A stretch of DNA of 64,000 nucleotides from Chlorokybus atmophyticus (Eukaryota > Streptophyta > Chlorokybophyceae > Chlorokybales > Chlorokybaceae). The stretch spans positions 1 to 64,000 of the forward strand of contig RHPI01002069.1 in the NCBI GenBank assembly GCA_009103225.1, in the 5' to 3' direction. Position 1 is the stretch's first letter. The number at the start of each line of letters is the position of its first letter. This document shows positions 23,096 to 44,760 of the stretch, in pieces. The notes under the pieces were generated by a model that saw nothing but the letters and a program-made list of their open reading frames with translations, was not told the origin of the DNA and made no database searches. A program made the position numbers and the translations under genes.

Positions 23096-26000
23096 TCATG
23101 AGGAGTGCACAAAATTTTCCACCAAAAATGTGGTCGCACACACCAAAATCACGATTGGCACAACCTGCAAACTTGTCCTGACGAACCGGAAATACGTCAT
23201 CTGCATACAGGACAATGCTGAATATACGGGTGCGTATGCAAGGGGATGCGTTGTGTGCGCCAGCTCAAGCAAAACTTAATAAACCAAGAGAGAATTGGTA
23301 CCTTGATTCCCTGTTCACGCAGCAGCTTTGCCCACATGATGCCTGCCATAGAGCCCACCAACGTGATGTACGCGCCCAAGTTGCTGCCGATGACAAGCGA
23401 GTAGTAGCTCGCCCGCAGCGCGCGAGGCGAAACAGAGTAATAGGGACTTGCTATGATCCTCGCAAACAGGATTGTCATCGGCTACAACAACAGGCAGAGA
23501 GTCAGTAATCGTGTCTCCTTCCGATTGTGATTGAATGCAAAGCAGCTGCGAGCAGAAACCAACCTGGTTGTTAAGGAAGTTTGCGCAGATTGCCGAGACG
23601 AATGCAAAGAAATAGCATGCTGCCGGCACGCTGTCGCCAACGATGCTCTTTGCAACCTTGGCCGCAAACTTGATCCATCCGGACTCGTCCAACGACTCGA
23701 CTATGATAAACATCCTGTGGGTAAAGCGGTCAGTATGTTGGTGTTTGATTGGTGTTGAACAGCTTTATTTTCGTACCCCAGAACAAAAGGTGCGAGCGCC
23801 CATGGCATCCTGTTCATGATCTCCTTTGTCCTCGTGCCAACATTGTCAACGTGTGGCTCAGGCTCCAACACCTCTTCCGGCTTGACTATGCGAGCCAACA
23901 CCGGCATCCCTGTGGCCTCCTGCACCCCAAAAAACAGGACATCAACCAAAATGTTACCCAAAAAAGTTCAATGGCGGTTGAACAACAAAATGTAGTCATG
24001 TGATTACATCATGTAAACATACCTTCAGCTCATCCACTTTGGGTATCTTGGGTTTGTGGGCCGTGACGGACGTGATGATGGACTTCACGGCTCTGAGCCA
24101 CGTCGTGTCAATGGTGCCCGTGCTGGTGATGCTCATCTCCGAGCCTCTGCGAGGGAGCTTCTTGCTCTGGATGTCATGAAGCGTGATGCCGTAATGACCC
24201 ACGCTCGCCTTCCTGATTGCAGCTGCAGCCGCTTGGCGCTCCAACTCTTCATCCTGCACATCATCATTGAGCACACAGCCACATACAAATGCTAACCCAC
24301 TATATCGGTTCCTCCCACAAAGAGAAACTTTGTCCTTGTCTTTATTTGTTCGTACCCACCATGTTTATGACGTGGACGGCGTCTTCGTCAAGGGTGTCAA
24401 GGTTGTTGTCGGGTGCGCTGCGAGCACGCGAGGGCGAGGGCGCCTCCTCCACATCCACATCCACGTCCGGCTCGGCATGTGCAATACGCTTCCTCGGCGT
24501 GCAGGCGTGCGTACCGTCCGAGACGGGCACCGGCGTCGTGCCAGTGCTGATGTGGTCCGTCTCCTCTGTTGGCGGCGGCATTGGATGGATTCCAAAGCCG
24601 CGATCACCCCCCGCGCGAGCTACAGGGCTTGGAAGCGCACTGGGAATCCAACAAAAACGTTAGCTGTGTGTGCGCCATTGCCAGCTTGTGTGCGTGTGCT
24701 TGCGTGTGCGCGCATGTTTTTGTGTACGCACACACGCACATGTGTGCGCAAGTGTACCTGTATGCAGGGGTGAGTGCACCTATCGTATCATCAGCGCATG
24801 GCTTCTCACCTATCTATTGGATCGGTATTGGACAGCACCGACTCCATGGATGAGAGATGTGGCAAAGTTGGCGCCATAGAGCTGGCAGTGTTGAGTCTGT
24901 GCATGCTTCTGTTGCCTCGGCTTCGCGCGCGCAAGAGGTCGACAATGTCAATGGCCACGTCCACGATGACAAGCGTGCCAGCGAAGAAGAGCGTGACGAT
25001 CCAGATGTCCAAATGTGGGATGTATGATGATATCGCCAAGAATATCAGGCACAGCACAAACCAAATGCTCGCAAACGCAGCAATTGCTGGCCTTGGAATT
25101 GCTGACAGTGGGGTCACTTCAGGCCCATCTGCACAACAAAGTTACTTGCATGAGCACATATACGCATACATGCGCGTGTACAGGTGCGTGTGTGGGCGCG
25201 TGTGCGCATGTATGCATGTGTGGCTGTGACCATGATAACCACTTGTAACCCTGCCTAACACAAATTGTCCATTCGGCATTCTGCTCACCGTCTGTGGCTC
25301 GAAAGTCAGGCATGCGTCCGCGAAACTGAAAATGCAGTAGAAGTATAGCGATGATGCCGGCTACCAATGTGGGCAGGAACATCCACGCCAAGTATCCCAT
25401 AAAGTTAAGACGGAAAGTGTCTCCAATGATAATGTTCGTTGGATTGCTGCGCGCGCAAAAGATTTATAAGTGCAAACTTCAACTAGTACATGCACTGCAC
25501 TCTCCATGTACACTCTCTACACTCTCTCATGTGTGGTGAGCAATGACTAGGACTCATTACCACAACGCACTCACAACACATACACTTGCCTGTATCAAAC
25601 ATAGTGGTGTGCACACTTACGCAATGACAAGCAGCATGGACCAAGTGTTGGCAGAGAAGAACTCTGCATACAGCAACGGAAGGGCATCGTCGGGGTTGGG
25701 TAACGAGCGCGTCAGATGCGATACCATTTGCGTAAGTGTAATGACGACAACCTGAAGCCCAGGCAACAGCAAAATCACTTGCAGTTGTATACATGCATGA
25801 AATGAGTGCCAACATGCAGTGCAAGTCTTACATCATTGGAGGTGAAAATGGTAAGAATGGCAGATAGGCTGTAGATTACATAACACATTTTCACTCCAGA
25901 CCCGGCAGCAGCTTTCTTCGCTCGCAAAGCAATCGCATATAGCGTGCCGGTGTGGTCCAAAGACAAGCAAAGGTACGCCAAAGTCATGAACACAACAGCA

Positions 26001-26906
26001 ACCTGCCGCAGGCAACAAGCTGTTGCGACAACAGGTTACTTGAAAGTGGTGTTCTTTAAATTGTGACAGCAGTTTGCACCGCATGCATGCAATGCAACAC
26101 CATGGCTAGGACTCAGTCAATGGATGCAAACGCAACCGACAACGGCTCAGTACGGCACTTACCACCCAAGGTCTAGCAGTCCCATCCCCCTGCCCGAGAC
26201 ACACAGCCAACATGAACACTTGTTTGCAGGATGCATTGCCTCATCACGCATTACTACGCAGCAAGCAATCATGCACAAGCACGCATCACGAAATGTGTGA
26301 TGCGCCAACCACATGCGTACAAAACAACAAAAGCAAAGCAATACAAAGCACTTACAGTTATGCCCCTCCAGACTCCTCGTATGTGCAGCGTGCCGGTAGC
26401 CAACAGAAGCAAAACGCCCAAAACTGGTGCAATGGCGTAGTCCACCTTCAAACGCACCGGCCGAGACAACTCTACGCGCCATCCTCGCTGGTTCTTAGGC
26501 TTTCGCAGCCACGGTAAGCGTAGCTTTACCTGTTCACACAACATGCAAAGGTTGACTTGCAAGCACTGACCCTGTTTTGCACCAGCACATGGCTGCCACA
26601 TCGCAACAGTATGTGGTACTGTTATCAACAATCACAACATATGCACGACTTGGACACGCGAACACGCGAACATCACAAAACGCGTTGCTTGGTGCTGAAC
26701 TACGAAGTGGCCTGAAGTGCAATAACGCCAACAGGTGCTGTACATCACAACTAAGCAATGAACTGAAGTGTTGAGGCGCAGCTGGACACTGCTGCAACAA
26801 CCTTTCTTACCTTTGGTGTGCAGACAATGCAGAATACTACAGCTGTAAAGGTGAGTATGGATAAGAGCTTGTGCTTAAGGGAGTCGTTGTAGTCCGCCGC
26901 CACCAT
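23096..26906 (-). CDS. ArsB/Lsi2-like anion transporter (ion transporter superfamily)
   Basis: Predicted membrane permease of the ArsB/NhaD/P-protein type; relatives export arsenite or silicic acid, or exchange Na+/H+ or organic anions. Thirteen exons (26906-26811, 26529-26356, 26189-26163, 26002-25832, 25751-25621, 25446-25289, 25128-24810, 24639-24360, 24253-24023, 23919-23777, 23714-23564, 23481-23302, 23200-23096) join in phase to 721 residues. The N-terminal half has helices ending in LTIFTSNDVVVITLT, the conserved re-entrant region. The C-terminal half repeats the fold: FVSAICANFLNNQPMTILFARI and VIGSNLGAYIT, both family signatures. A hydrophilic loop of about 240 residues (about 330-570), rich in Asp/Glu/Ser/Pro, separates the halves, as in plant Lsi2-like efflux carriers. 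Exon 3 is only 27 nt. Substrate cannot be told from sequence. Divergent from the ABC transporter. Confidence 0.88.
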
Positions 26907-27551
26907 GGCGACCAAACCTGATCAGGCCTCCCCTGGCCTGATCAGGAGTGTAAGACCAGCATCACACGACTGATCGCTCACGCATGCACCTTTGCGCCAG
27001 CAGAACGCCGCTAATTAGGGTTTCTGGCCTGTTCACATATGAGCCTGGCAGCCAAGCCCGCTCTCCTCCCACAATGCAACCTCAGCAACACTTCACTTTC
27101 GGTCAAGCCCTGATACCGGAGTCACACCTCCTCCATATCGCAGTTCTTGCCGTGCTACTCCTGCATGTCGCCGTCGCCGTCGCCGTCGCCAGCAGAAAAG
27201 GCGGCACATCCACAGCGGAACACACTGTTGTCATTGTCTGCAGTTCCAAACTGCTTGGAACTGTGTTGGAGGAAAGTCTCCTGCGAGTCGCCAGCGGGCG
27301 ATGCCCGCCTGCAGGATCTAGCAGCTCCGCACTGCGCATCCACCCGCGCCCTCACTGAAGGATCACGTGCCTGACGCAGGCTGATCTCGAAACGGGATTG
27401 CTCAATCTGCTGCGTCGAATGGGTTCGGTTTTCAACAAAGAACTGAACCGGTTCAGGCAATCTGCCTTGTTGCCACTGGCGCGAATTACTTACCAGTGGC
27501 TAGCTTGCGTGTGTTAGCTAGCGGGGTGGCGGCAGCCGTGTCGGTGTGGTC
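26907..27551. other. Divergent promoter region of the two transporters
   Basis: Holds the 5' regions of the anion transporter and the ABC transporter. A palindromic CCTGATCAGG pair occurs near 26918-26945. A GTCGCC triplet run near 27168-27190 and an Ala/Val-rich frame at 26984-27358 are seen, but the frame lacks family resemblance and I do not call it a gene. Confidence 0.5.
27015..27023. promoter_or_regulatory. Telo-box in transporter-pair promoter
   Basis: TTAGGGTTT (AAACCCTAA on the other strand), 109 bp upstream of the anion transporter ATG at 26906. Confidence 0.5.
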
Positions 27552-35418
<7,867 letters not shown>

Positions 35419-36227
35419 TGTGAATTAAGGCTCGCACTGACGTTGTTCGTAGCCGCGAGATTTGAAAGGGGAAACTTGAGGTGCAGGGCATATTCAGCCT
35501 GACTGTAGAATAGGGCACGGTTCGGGACATCATGAATATCAGTTGGAGTTTTGGATGATTGATAATGGCTGTTTATGTGGCATTTTTGCGTAAACACATC
35601 TCAGCACCGCAGTGCAGTTTGCGCTCAGTCAAGACATCTTGTGGTTGCATGTACACACAACCAGTGACACCTACAGTCTCCGCATTGTGCGCTGTTTGCT
35701 GCACAAGACTAGCTTGTGGCATATTGCACGCCAAGAGTAGGGCAATTCTCAGGTGAGAAGCATTATGTCAGTATATATTGTATCCACACAAAATCCCTTT
35801 ACATCTTTTGTACAGTGAGTGGCGCTGTCACAGCAACAGTTTGTGAGCTTTGTGCAGTGGCACGCTGCACTGCTGATCTGAGTCGCAAAGTGTTGGCGTA
35901 AGCCTCATGCAGAACGTTGATTTCTGTACAGACTAAGCGCTGATGTAGAGGGAGAAACCCCTACTGTACGGCCGCCACTGCAAGAGAGACATTATTCACC
36001 TCATGCCTGCACGCTTGAAGAGCAGCGACCCACTTCAAAACCGTTGAAGCCCACAGTAAAACAGCAGTTCTGTAACGCCATTTGCAAACAGGTTGCGGGC
36101 ATAGCCTTGCGGCCAATGCACTATGCAGTCAGTAGCTCAGGTATGTGCACCTCGTCCACCCATTCAAGACACAAACAAGTACGGCATGATGCACAGTATG
36201 GTACGCTTGACCAGAGGCAGTTCGGTG

Positions 36228-36505
<278 letters not shown>

Positions 36506-37877
36506 TTTTTTGTACACTTCATACAAGAACGGTGGCTTGTGACTCTGCTCGGCTGCTACAGTGACATGGTATTTATCGCGACAGATCTCAGCTACTGCAA
36601 GCATGGTGTGAGGCATGTGATAGCATTGCTTGCACCACCCAAATGCCCGCAGCTGAGTCAAGCATTGCACATACCAGCGTACCTTGTCACGTCCTTTGTG
36701 TGCAGCTTTCGTCAAGCAATGTTGTGCGGACAAGCTATCCTGTATGCCTGGACTGATCACATGCATCAAACAGCAGAAAGCCCTCAAGCACGTTCTGCAT
36801 GCAAGCACAAACAAGTGCAGTATAACGCGCACATGTATGCACGCAGGTATGTGTGCGCACGCGCGCACACATAAAGGCGTGTACCCACTCGGGCAGTTGC
36901 GGTGCATGTGTGTGAACGACATCACCTCGTGGCAGGACTGCATGACATGTCGTTGATTTTGAGCGTGAGGTCCACTCCGAGCATACATTCCTTTTTTTAA
37001 GCACGTTGCCCAGATATCACCATCTGAGTTCTCGATAACACGAGTGCACCAACCCTGGTCCAAGCCAGCGCTGCAATTACACATGTCTTAGGGTGTACCG
37101 CTGTGAGATTGACCAGGCACTTGGCTGAGCGCGATACTCGGCTCCCGCAGGCCCCCTTAGGGGGGCGGTTGTTCAGGCCACCTCTCCGAGGCTGTGGTGT
37201 GGAGACAAGAGGCAAGAGGTCAGGCGCTGGTGCCCTCTTTCCAAAGGAGGACCTGAAGGTCATGGATTCCACCTCACGCCAGCACCATTCTCAGTCACTC
37301 TGGAAGGCCTGCACGCACACACAGCGATATTCTTGCCCCAATCGTGCACTGGCGTCTAAGGCGTTGACGACCACAAGCAGGACGTCACCCATCCGCTCAC
37401 AAAGCATGCGCACTGCCAGGCCCCAAAGTTGACCTTGACCATAAAACTGCCTCAGCTGCCACGCTCGCTGGAAGCACTTGGCACTTGGTACACAGGTGCG
37501 TTCATTGACGATTATGCATAATTATGTCACGCGTCGTTTCGAGATAGCATGCGGGCAGGCCTTACGCAGCTCGAAGTCTCATCAGCGCTGCAGACAGCTG
37601 TCACAACGCACACTGGCAGTTGCTTTGTCGGATGGCAGCAAGGCAGGAGGAGAGTGCTCATACACAAAGACCGCAGCAAAAGCTACTTCTGCGGCTGCGG
37701 TTTTGACAAGCTGTCAATCTCGGCGAGCTTGCAGCAAGCCCGCTCTCAGGTCACAAACAACCTTCAACACCTTGGGAAGGTGCATGCAAGAAGCAGAGGC
37801 ATTCTCAGTGTGTACGGGTGTGTGGGTGTGAGTGCGTGTTTGTGGGGTTCAATTCCCACACTTTAGCTTGAGCGTGG

Positions 37878-38252
37878 ATGGGGGTTATGGCCAACTGCTG
37901 CGGCTGTCTGAGGCGGTCTGTGCCAAGGGCGCCAACCCCTGTACCGACGACGGTGACAACTCCACCGACAACGACCACAACCACCACCGCAGCTGCAGCG
38001 CCAGCAACAACCTCGCCCACGCTTGCAAAGGCGGAGCCACCAGCGCCCACAGTCGTCCACATCCCCGCCGCTGTCACGGTCACCACCCGCACAGGAGGCG
38101 CAGGTCCAGCAGGTGAAACAAGAGTTAGCTAACCAGCAGTCCTGGAAGGAGAGAGAGGCTCAGAGCACCGGAGGTGCTGCTTCACAACCTTCCCTCCCTC
38201 CTCAGGCCGGGGCAGTGCCAACTCAAAGGTTGGTGCATGTGGCCTCTGTTTA
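37878..38252 (+). CDS. Candidate small acylated protein (weak model)
   Basis: An ATG at 37878 opens MGVMANCCGCLRRS, with Gly2 and a CCxC cluster as in N-myristoylated/palmitoylated plant and algal proteins, followed by Thr/Ala/Pro low complexity. A different frame then reads a Gln/Glu-rich segment (EAQVQQVKQELANQQ) after a CGCACAG acceptor, ending at AG|GTTGGTG near 38229. The joining intron would be very short and is not established. Low complexity makes a chance frame possible. I do not recognise a family. Confidence 0.3.
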
Positions 38253-40793
38253 AGATGAGACTCTCACCGTGAGCTGATTGCGACGGTCGCAATGCAGTGA
38301 CAACTGGTGTTCAACACCTTGCACCTTGCTTGCTCTCCGGTTGCAGTGTGAAAGTTGCGCACAAAGCATACTGCACACAAAGCGCTTGCATTGTTGGGTT
38401 TGTAGCACTATTGCCTGCCTTTGCATGCGGGAGCAGCCTGTCCACTCAGCAAGCGGGTGTCTCCATGTTGAGTAAATGTGATGGGTGTTGTACTCACCCA
38501 CCAAGTGTGTAGCACACATGCCAAGTCATCACCATGCACGATGATAATGCGCGCATGGCCTGCTGGCGACTGGCGTCAAGCTCAGCTGACTTCAGCGTTG
38601 CCCCGCGCAGGCGTTCATTGCATGATGTTGGCGCTGGCATTTCTAGGCAATGGACTGCAAGGATAGCACCCGCAGCAATTGGAGGTACCACTTGAGGCAA
38701 GGCTGTTGATGTGGTTGTGGCACTGTGAGCACTCATTCTCGTTACTTCCCATGGTGGGGTTTAACTGCATGGTGCTTATTAGTGTTTGTCCCCTATCGAA
38801 TCTAGCCATGGCGGGTGCAATACCACCGCAAGCAGTGCAAGGCCGCCTACAACCAGGGACAACAGCAGGCGCTTTAGTAAATGACTGATTGAACAGTGTC
38901 CTGGCATGCATGAAGCAACATACGCTGGCATGACATGATGACTTGTACATAGAGGTTTGCATTCACAAGCTGTTTCGTACAGGCATGCTTACCGCACCCA
39001 TCTGCATCATGATCATAGCAACATTGGGATGTGGCAGCTCCAATTCTTCATCTCTCGAACCGCACATGCCCGAGTATAAATATCTGAGGTACATACATGC
39101 AATGCGTGCTGAGCATGCTTTCAACTTGTCCACCACCACTTGCTACGCACTAGCTACTAAACTAGCATAATGGTAATGAGAGTGCTTCATGGTGTGGTGA
39201 GTAGACTGCTCATGCATGTGTACAGTATGTGACGTGCTGTGTGTGTCACACTCTCATGCATGCCACGATTCTTGCATTCTATTTATTATATACTATCTCT
39301 TGTGCTCACCTCAGTCACAAGCTGACATCGACCATCGGGTTTACTCACCCGCTACTCACAACACATCTACTGCCCTACGCCGTTAGCCATGCATACGGTA
39401 GTGTTCCGCAACAGTATGGTACATGCATCATGCACTGAGTGTGCTGTGTGCTTGGTGCTGCAGCACCAACATGTGCTTAACATTGCATGTGCTTGACACC
39501 ATACATGACATTGATGTAGCATACTATTTCTTATACAACTAGGGGGCTTGTTCTATGTGCGGAATGATGATGAGGCAGAACAACAGCAGGACGAAACAAG
39601 CTTGCAAGGGCTGGGACAACTACCTGCAGAGCAAAGCAAGGTTGGAGAGGTTGAGCCCTCAACGACCACAAGCATGTATGTGTCATGGTTTACCCGCACA
39701 CAATATCATATACCTTTTGTACACAGCCGCTGATGAGGGGACCTAGCACACGTTCAACGCGTTGTGCATGTAAAATACCCCTAGATATGCACAAAGCTTT
39801 TGCATGTATTATTTGATGATACATATAAATCCCAATTAATAAACACATTGCATATATTACCGTTTCCGGCTCAAACATGTGTTTGTAAAGGACATTATGA
39901 TGTCTCATGTCATCATGCATAAACTTGCTTGCAATGAAGTGCAAACATATGCTGCAATGCAATGTGATACATATATGTATGTTCGTGTATCGCATTACAA
40001 GTGTATATGTAGTATGAATAGCACTATTGCATTATGCATCTCACAATTGTAATCATTACAATATTGACATGATGTCAACAGTTATTTTGTCAACTTGATT
40101 TGCATGTAAGACGGTGTAAAAGCGATAATAGTAATGTCAGCAAACAATTTAAATGTGCATTAAGGTGTATGCATGCACTTATCGCATTTATGCGCACTTG
40201 TTAAGTGCACAAGTTCTGAACCCGCTTTAAGTGCATGTATTATGCGCATATACTTGACACGAGCGCATGCCATGAGATGTATCTTAACTTAACGAGTAAC
40301 CGTAACTCCAAATCACGTGATTATAACCATAGCAACAATACACTTACGTTGCGATGTATATGTAATGCAAGCGTCATTGACCATGATAAGTGCATAGGCA
40401 CAGCAAAAGTTAGGCAACTCTTATCAATAAATGCAGATGCTCTTAGCGCGCAGGTATTACCCTTGAAGACGTCGGTGACGACCAAATTCATGCGCTAACT
40501 GCGGATAAGCACATGTATGTGTCAGCCCTTGTGACGCAACCCATTGCGCAACTGACGTGGCAGGTCCATACAATCCGACGCTGGCACAATGCAGTTCGGC
40601 TCCTCCTGCGTTCGCTCCGAGCCCGTCGACAGCGGCAGCGGTGGCGGTGGCGGTGGAGGTGCAGGTGCAGGTGGAGGTGGATTGCTTGAGCGTGGTCTGT
40701 GGAAACACTTCTTTGCCGCGTGCAGTGGACGACAACACGGCAAGTGTATTGCACGGTGGCTTGAAGAAGAGCTGAGCGGAGGTGCCAGAGGTG

Positions 40794-42375
40794 ATGGCTC
40801 TGGCGTGGCTGGGGTACGGCCCCAGAGTGGACACTAGCAGAGTCCTGGACCCCGCCGACGTAGCCAAGGGACCCCTCTCCGCCCTCGTGCTGCCGCACAT
40901 TTTAGCCTTGTAAGCAGTGCAGCATGACATGTGCAGCCAATTCAATGCTGCACACAAGTACGGCATGTATCTGGCTGCACCTACAATGCTTGACGTATAT
41001 GAATGACTCATACAGTGTGAAATACCCTCAAGGAATGCATGAGGAAGTGTGACTGTTGATGCTATCCGTGTAAGTGAAGCTAGAACATGGATCATCCAGC
41101 TGCTTGGGGTGGGGAAGCATGCAGGCGTCGAGACTCGTGCTCTGAAGCTGGAGACCAACCAGTTTGCCGCTGCAGCGCATGCAAGCATGCCGTGTTGTAG
41201 ACAAGCACATCACGAAAAAACCTCATAGTGCTTGCTATAGGTCAGAGTTGTGATGCTCTGTTCAGTGGCTGGACAGGCTAGCTGCAGGGACGGGCTACCG
41301 CCAGCCCACATAGCCAAGATCACGTAGCACGTAGGTTGTGTCACATAGGTTTTGTGCAATAGATCTGCAGCAGTGAGTGTAGCGCTCCCAAGACTGTTGT
41401 GACAGGGAGGCCATGTTTTGTGCTGCTGCTGGCACTGTAAGTCAAGGGTTGTGCAGTTACTCGCGAGACCTTCAGAGAGGTTTCTGTTCCCCTGTCGTGT
41501 GAGCAAGTAACTCATAGTCTGGTCGTCATGCAGGTATCGCTGCGAGCCTCAGCCAGACACTTTCGATGTTTATGCCATGCACGCGGAGTTTGAGGACCCT
41601 ATCACGCACTGCAAAGGGTATGCCTTGCGGCTTGGTCATGCTTTTGTGCAGGCAACAGTGACACTTGTGTTTTTGATTACCGGTAAGTGTTTGCACTGAC
41701 CTTCTATGCACTGGACAGGGCGAAGGAAATCAGGTCTGGCTTTACTGCTATGTCCAAGGTTGGGACGCTGTGTTGAGCTGGTTGCTCACCGGTTTATGGG
41801 AATGATGCAGCTTGCGCACATGATGATGATATTCTCGTCATGTGTTTACAAGTGCTGGTGTGTTTCACCTCGCGCAGATCTTCTGGGGTGTGGTGTCAGA
41901 ATGTTCCGTGGGCGAAGATGCACGTGACAGCAGGTATTTTGTCTGTAGTCACCAAGCTTACAATTCCACAATGCTGTGGAAAAACAGGTTGTCGCTTGAC
42001 ATTGTTTGCGTTGGTGTCTCGCCCCATTTTGAGCAGGAACGGCATCGTGACGCTGGACATGAGACCCACATTTGTCGTGCGCTATGTTGGCCTTGCCGTT
42101 ACCATCCCAACACTTACCGTGCTGACTATCGCGGATGGCAAGATTGTGCACCATGAGGACAGGTTTGAGGGCGAGTCGTTATTGTTAGCGTGTGCATGGA
42201 CACATGTAATGTTGGTTGCACGCAGTGCTTGTGACCTGTGGCACTGTTGGTCAGATGGAGCCGAGTGCCGATGCCGAAGGAAGGGAGAGGAACGCTCCTT
42301 GGGTATGCATTTGAAACAGCACGTCGCGCAGTGTCCTACTCTATGCACGTCACGATGAGGCTACTGCGCAAGTAG
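40794..42375 (+). CDS. NTF2/SnoaL-like fold protein of unknown function, 180 residues
   Basis: Six exons (40794-40909, 41534-41617, 41719-41758, 41878-41933, 42037-42162, 42255-42375) join in consistent phase to 181 codons. The ATG at 40794 is the first after an in-frame TGA. Order of elements: an N-terminal helix region ending PHILALYRC; YAMHAEFEDPITHCKG, the classic first-helix/strand motif of SnoaL/NTF2-like domains (DUF2358-like proteins have the same FEDP-type motif); GAKEIRSGF; beta strands around TFVVRYVGLAVTIP and TIADGKIVHHEDRW; and a basic amphipathic C-terminus. NTF2-like folds serve as enzymes or ligand-binding domains. The assignment rests on motif order, not a named family; function unknown. 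No transit peptide is obvious. Confidence 0.7.
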
Positions 42376-44760
42376 TAATTGACATACTCGAAAGCTGCTT
42401 GTGTTGGGGAGGAGACCAAGTTGTTGTGGTAGACGTGTGCATTGAATGACAATGAGTACACACATGCACATGGACTATACAGCGCTTGTCAGGTACGCAA
42501 AGCACGGCGCTATTGGTTGCCATAGAGACAGAGAGAACTCCATGTAGCTATAGCTAGTCCTTGGGATGTGATAGCGTGTTTGTGTGATAGTATTCACAGT
42601 CCAATGGTTCAACGCCATTGCGTGATGTGTGGTTGACCTTCAACACAGTCTGTTGCGCACTGTTTGTACAAGAGCCATATGCACACATGCTAGTGAGCTC
42701 TCATTTCGAGGTGCTCTGACTCGAAGCCCTAGTTGAAAGTTCAAGCTTTAGCAATGAGGTCTTGAAGTACGCTACAGTCGGCAACCTTTTGTATGGACGG
42801 CGAGGTATTGATAAAGAAAAGGCCTTTCCCCCACCTCCCCCACGTTACAATGTACCTATAACATCACAATGCATGCTGAATTGGTGTATTGGATTTTTCC
42901 ATGTATGTACACAAGCATCTCATCTCAGTGCGCGGACCGCTCCATATCACCTCACCACCACACGGTATGTGTGATCTCGCATGCATGAAATGCCTATTCC
43001 TTCTTTTGTACACATGCATAGCATTGCATATACGCTACACATGACACACCAACCGTCTATGATGCTCCCATGACAGCATGTGGTTTTGGCGCTTGCACAC
43101 ATGTGATAAGCCAGACGATGAACATATTGATGGTGATAGTTGCCCGCATGCTGCTACTACGCTACTAATCGCACTAGTACTCCTTGAGTACTCCTTGCAT
43201 ATTCTATGCATGCGCCATTGCACACCATATTGTATGTACATGCGCTGACAATATATGAGAGCGCCGCGTCCGCCTACGTGGTCGGGGCCCTTGGGCCACA
43301 TGTCCCCAGCCCAGCACTGCCGCCACCGTCACTGCTCCTCTCTTCATGATGGCCATCGCCTATACCAGCTGCAAGGCGCAAGCCATGCGCTGATGGCAGA
43401 GAGCTGTAAACCCCTCTATGCGCCAGTGCTCCGCCCTCACGCGACGGCATGATTGCGCGTGCACATGTGTAGCACGCGCTAAAAGTCCTCTCTTTGCGTG
43501 CCATGCGTCTCCATCGTGAGCGGGTCGAGGTGTCCCCCGGTGGGTGGTCGCCGTCTCTGCGCTGCTTGGCAACCTCCGCTATCTGCATCGGTACGCTTGT
43601 CCTATCCCCACACGCCGTGACAATGTGTAGGGCATGGAGGAGAAACTTGGCAAAGTACTTTGTGAACCCAGATTTGGGTTCACAACGTTAATATTTGCAA
43701 TTCGCAATGTCACTATGTCCATATACAATATTGATGTCAGACTTTGTAGTAAATAGTAGTAAAGCAAACATTTAAGTATCTATTATAGATATTATCAACA
43801 ATTCAAAGAATGCATGCCCTTCTTGCAAGACAGCCATAATTTTGAAAAATTTTTTAAATAGAGAAGTTTCCTACTTTTACTTGAGCACGACCATACATAA
43901 GTAGTGGACTGTAGGGGGAAATGCGTGCTCAAAGGTTTATGCACCGTGAAGCTCACCTTCGTCTTAAGCAGAATAAGTGATGCAATTCTAGTGTTAATGC
44001 ATCAGTTGTGGTTGATGACTCGTAAGAAGCACGCGACAATATTGAGCGTCCACAACCACCGTTGTAACAAGAGGTGTTCAATGAATGCTGCTCGCAGCTT
44101 AGCTTACAACTTGATTGGGTGCCTCGTTTCCTCGATAGACTGGACACATCTCATTTCGCATCGTGATGAGTTTAACTCAGCGTTATCCTCTTCAATTCAT
44201 CTTTATACCAAGGTACCTCACTGCTTTAGAAAAGGCGAAGCATATGCTCTTTCAAGTTCGGGACTTCATCGCTTCAGAGCAGTCATCCATTCTGTGCATA
44301 TAATCTATCAGTAAAGCAAAAACTATTCACGTATTCACGTTGCGAGATATTCAGCATGCATAGCCACAATCTGACCAAGCCAGCGTATCGGCTGATAGTC
44401 AATGTAAGCCCACGTTGTTGCGTGGGGTCAGCATGATAGCGAACAGATTGTGGGCTGTGGTGAAGCTTGAGTGACGGCAGAAGGCCGTGCAAGGCACATG
44501 AAACATCCTCATACTGGCACTCCAGTCTACATGTGTTGCATTGGATTGCCAGCTGCATAGAAAAGCATCGCACCGGCGCTCAACCTGCACATGCTGCCCA
44601 TTAAATCATCGTCAGTGGTCCAGTGTTGGAGGCACCCACAGTAATATTGATGGCCTCGAACGAGGAGCCCTTGTGATACCTGTGTTCCATGTGCCTGATT
44701 TAAACGCGCCCGATGTTGATGCGCTTCAGGAAACCAGGGTTTGCATTCTCTACCCAAGCA
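42376..44760. other. Intergenic, no gene recognised
   Basis: Contains a GC-rich patch at 43255-43590, open on both strands (the minus frame is Arg-rich with CYTC), embedded in AT-rich sequence. It lacks splice-supported neighbours. An A/T-rich stretch lies at 43690-43900. Confidence 0.45.

Noticed and set aside
26984-27358. 124-codon frame with an Ala/Val-rich hydrophobic segment between the two transporters
   Set aside because: It fills the shared promoter, contains a GTCGCC simple repeat that generates the hydrophobic run, and has no recognisable domain.
43255-43590. GC-rich patch open on both strands
   Set aside because: No splice-supported neighbours, no domain, and equal openness on both strands point to base composition rather than a gene.
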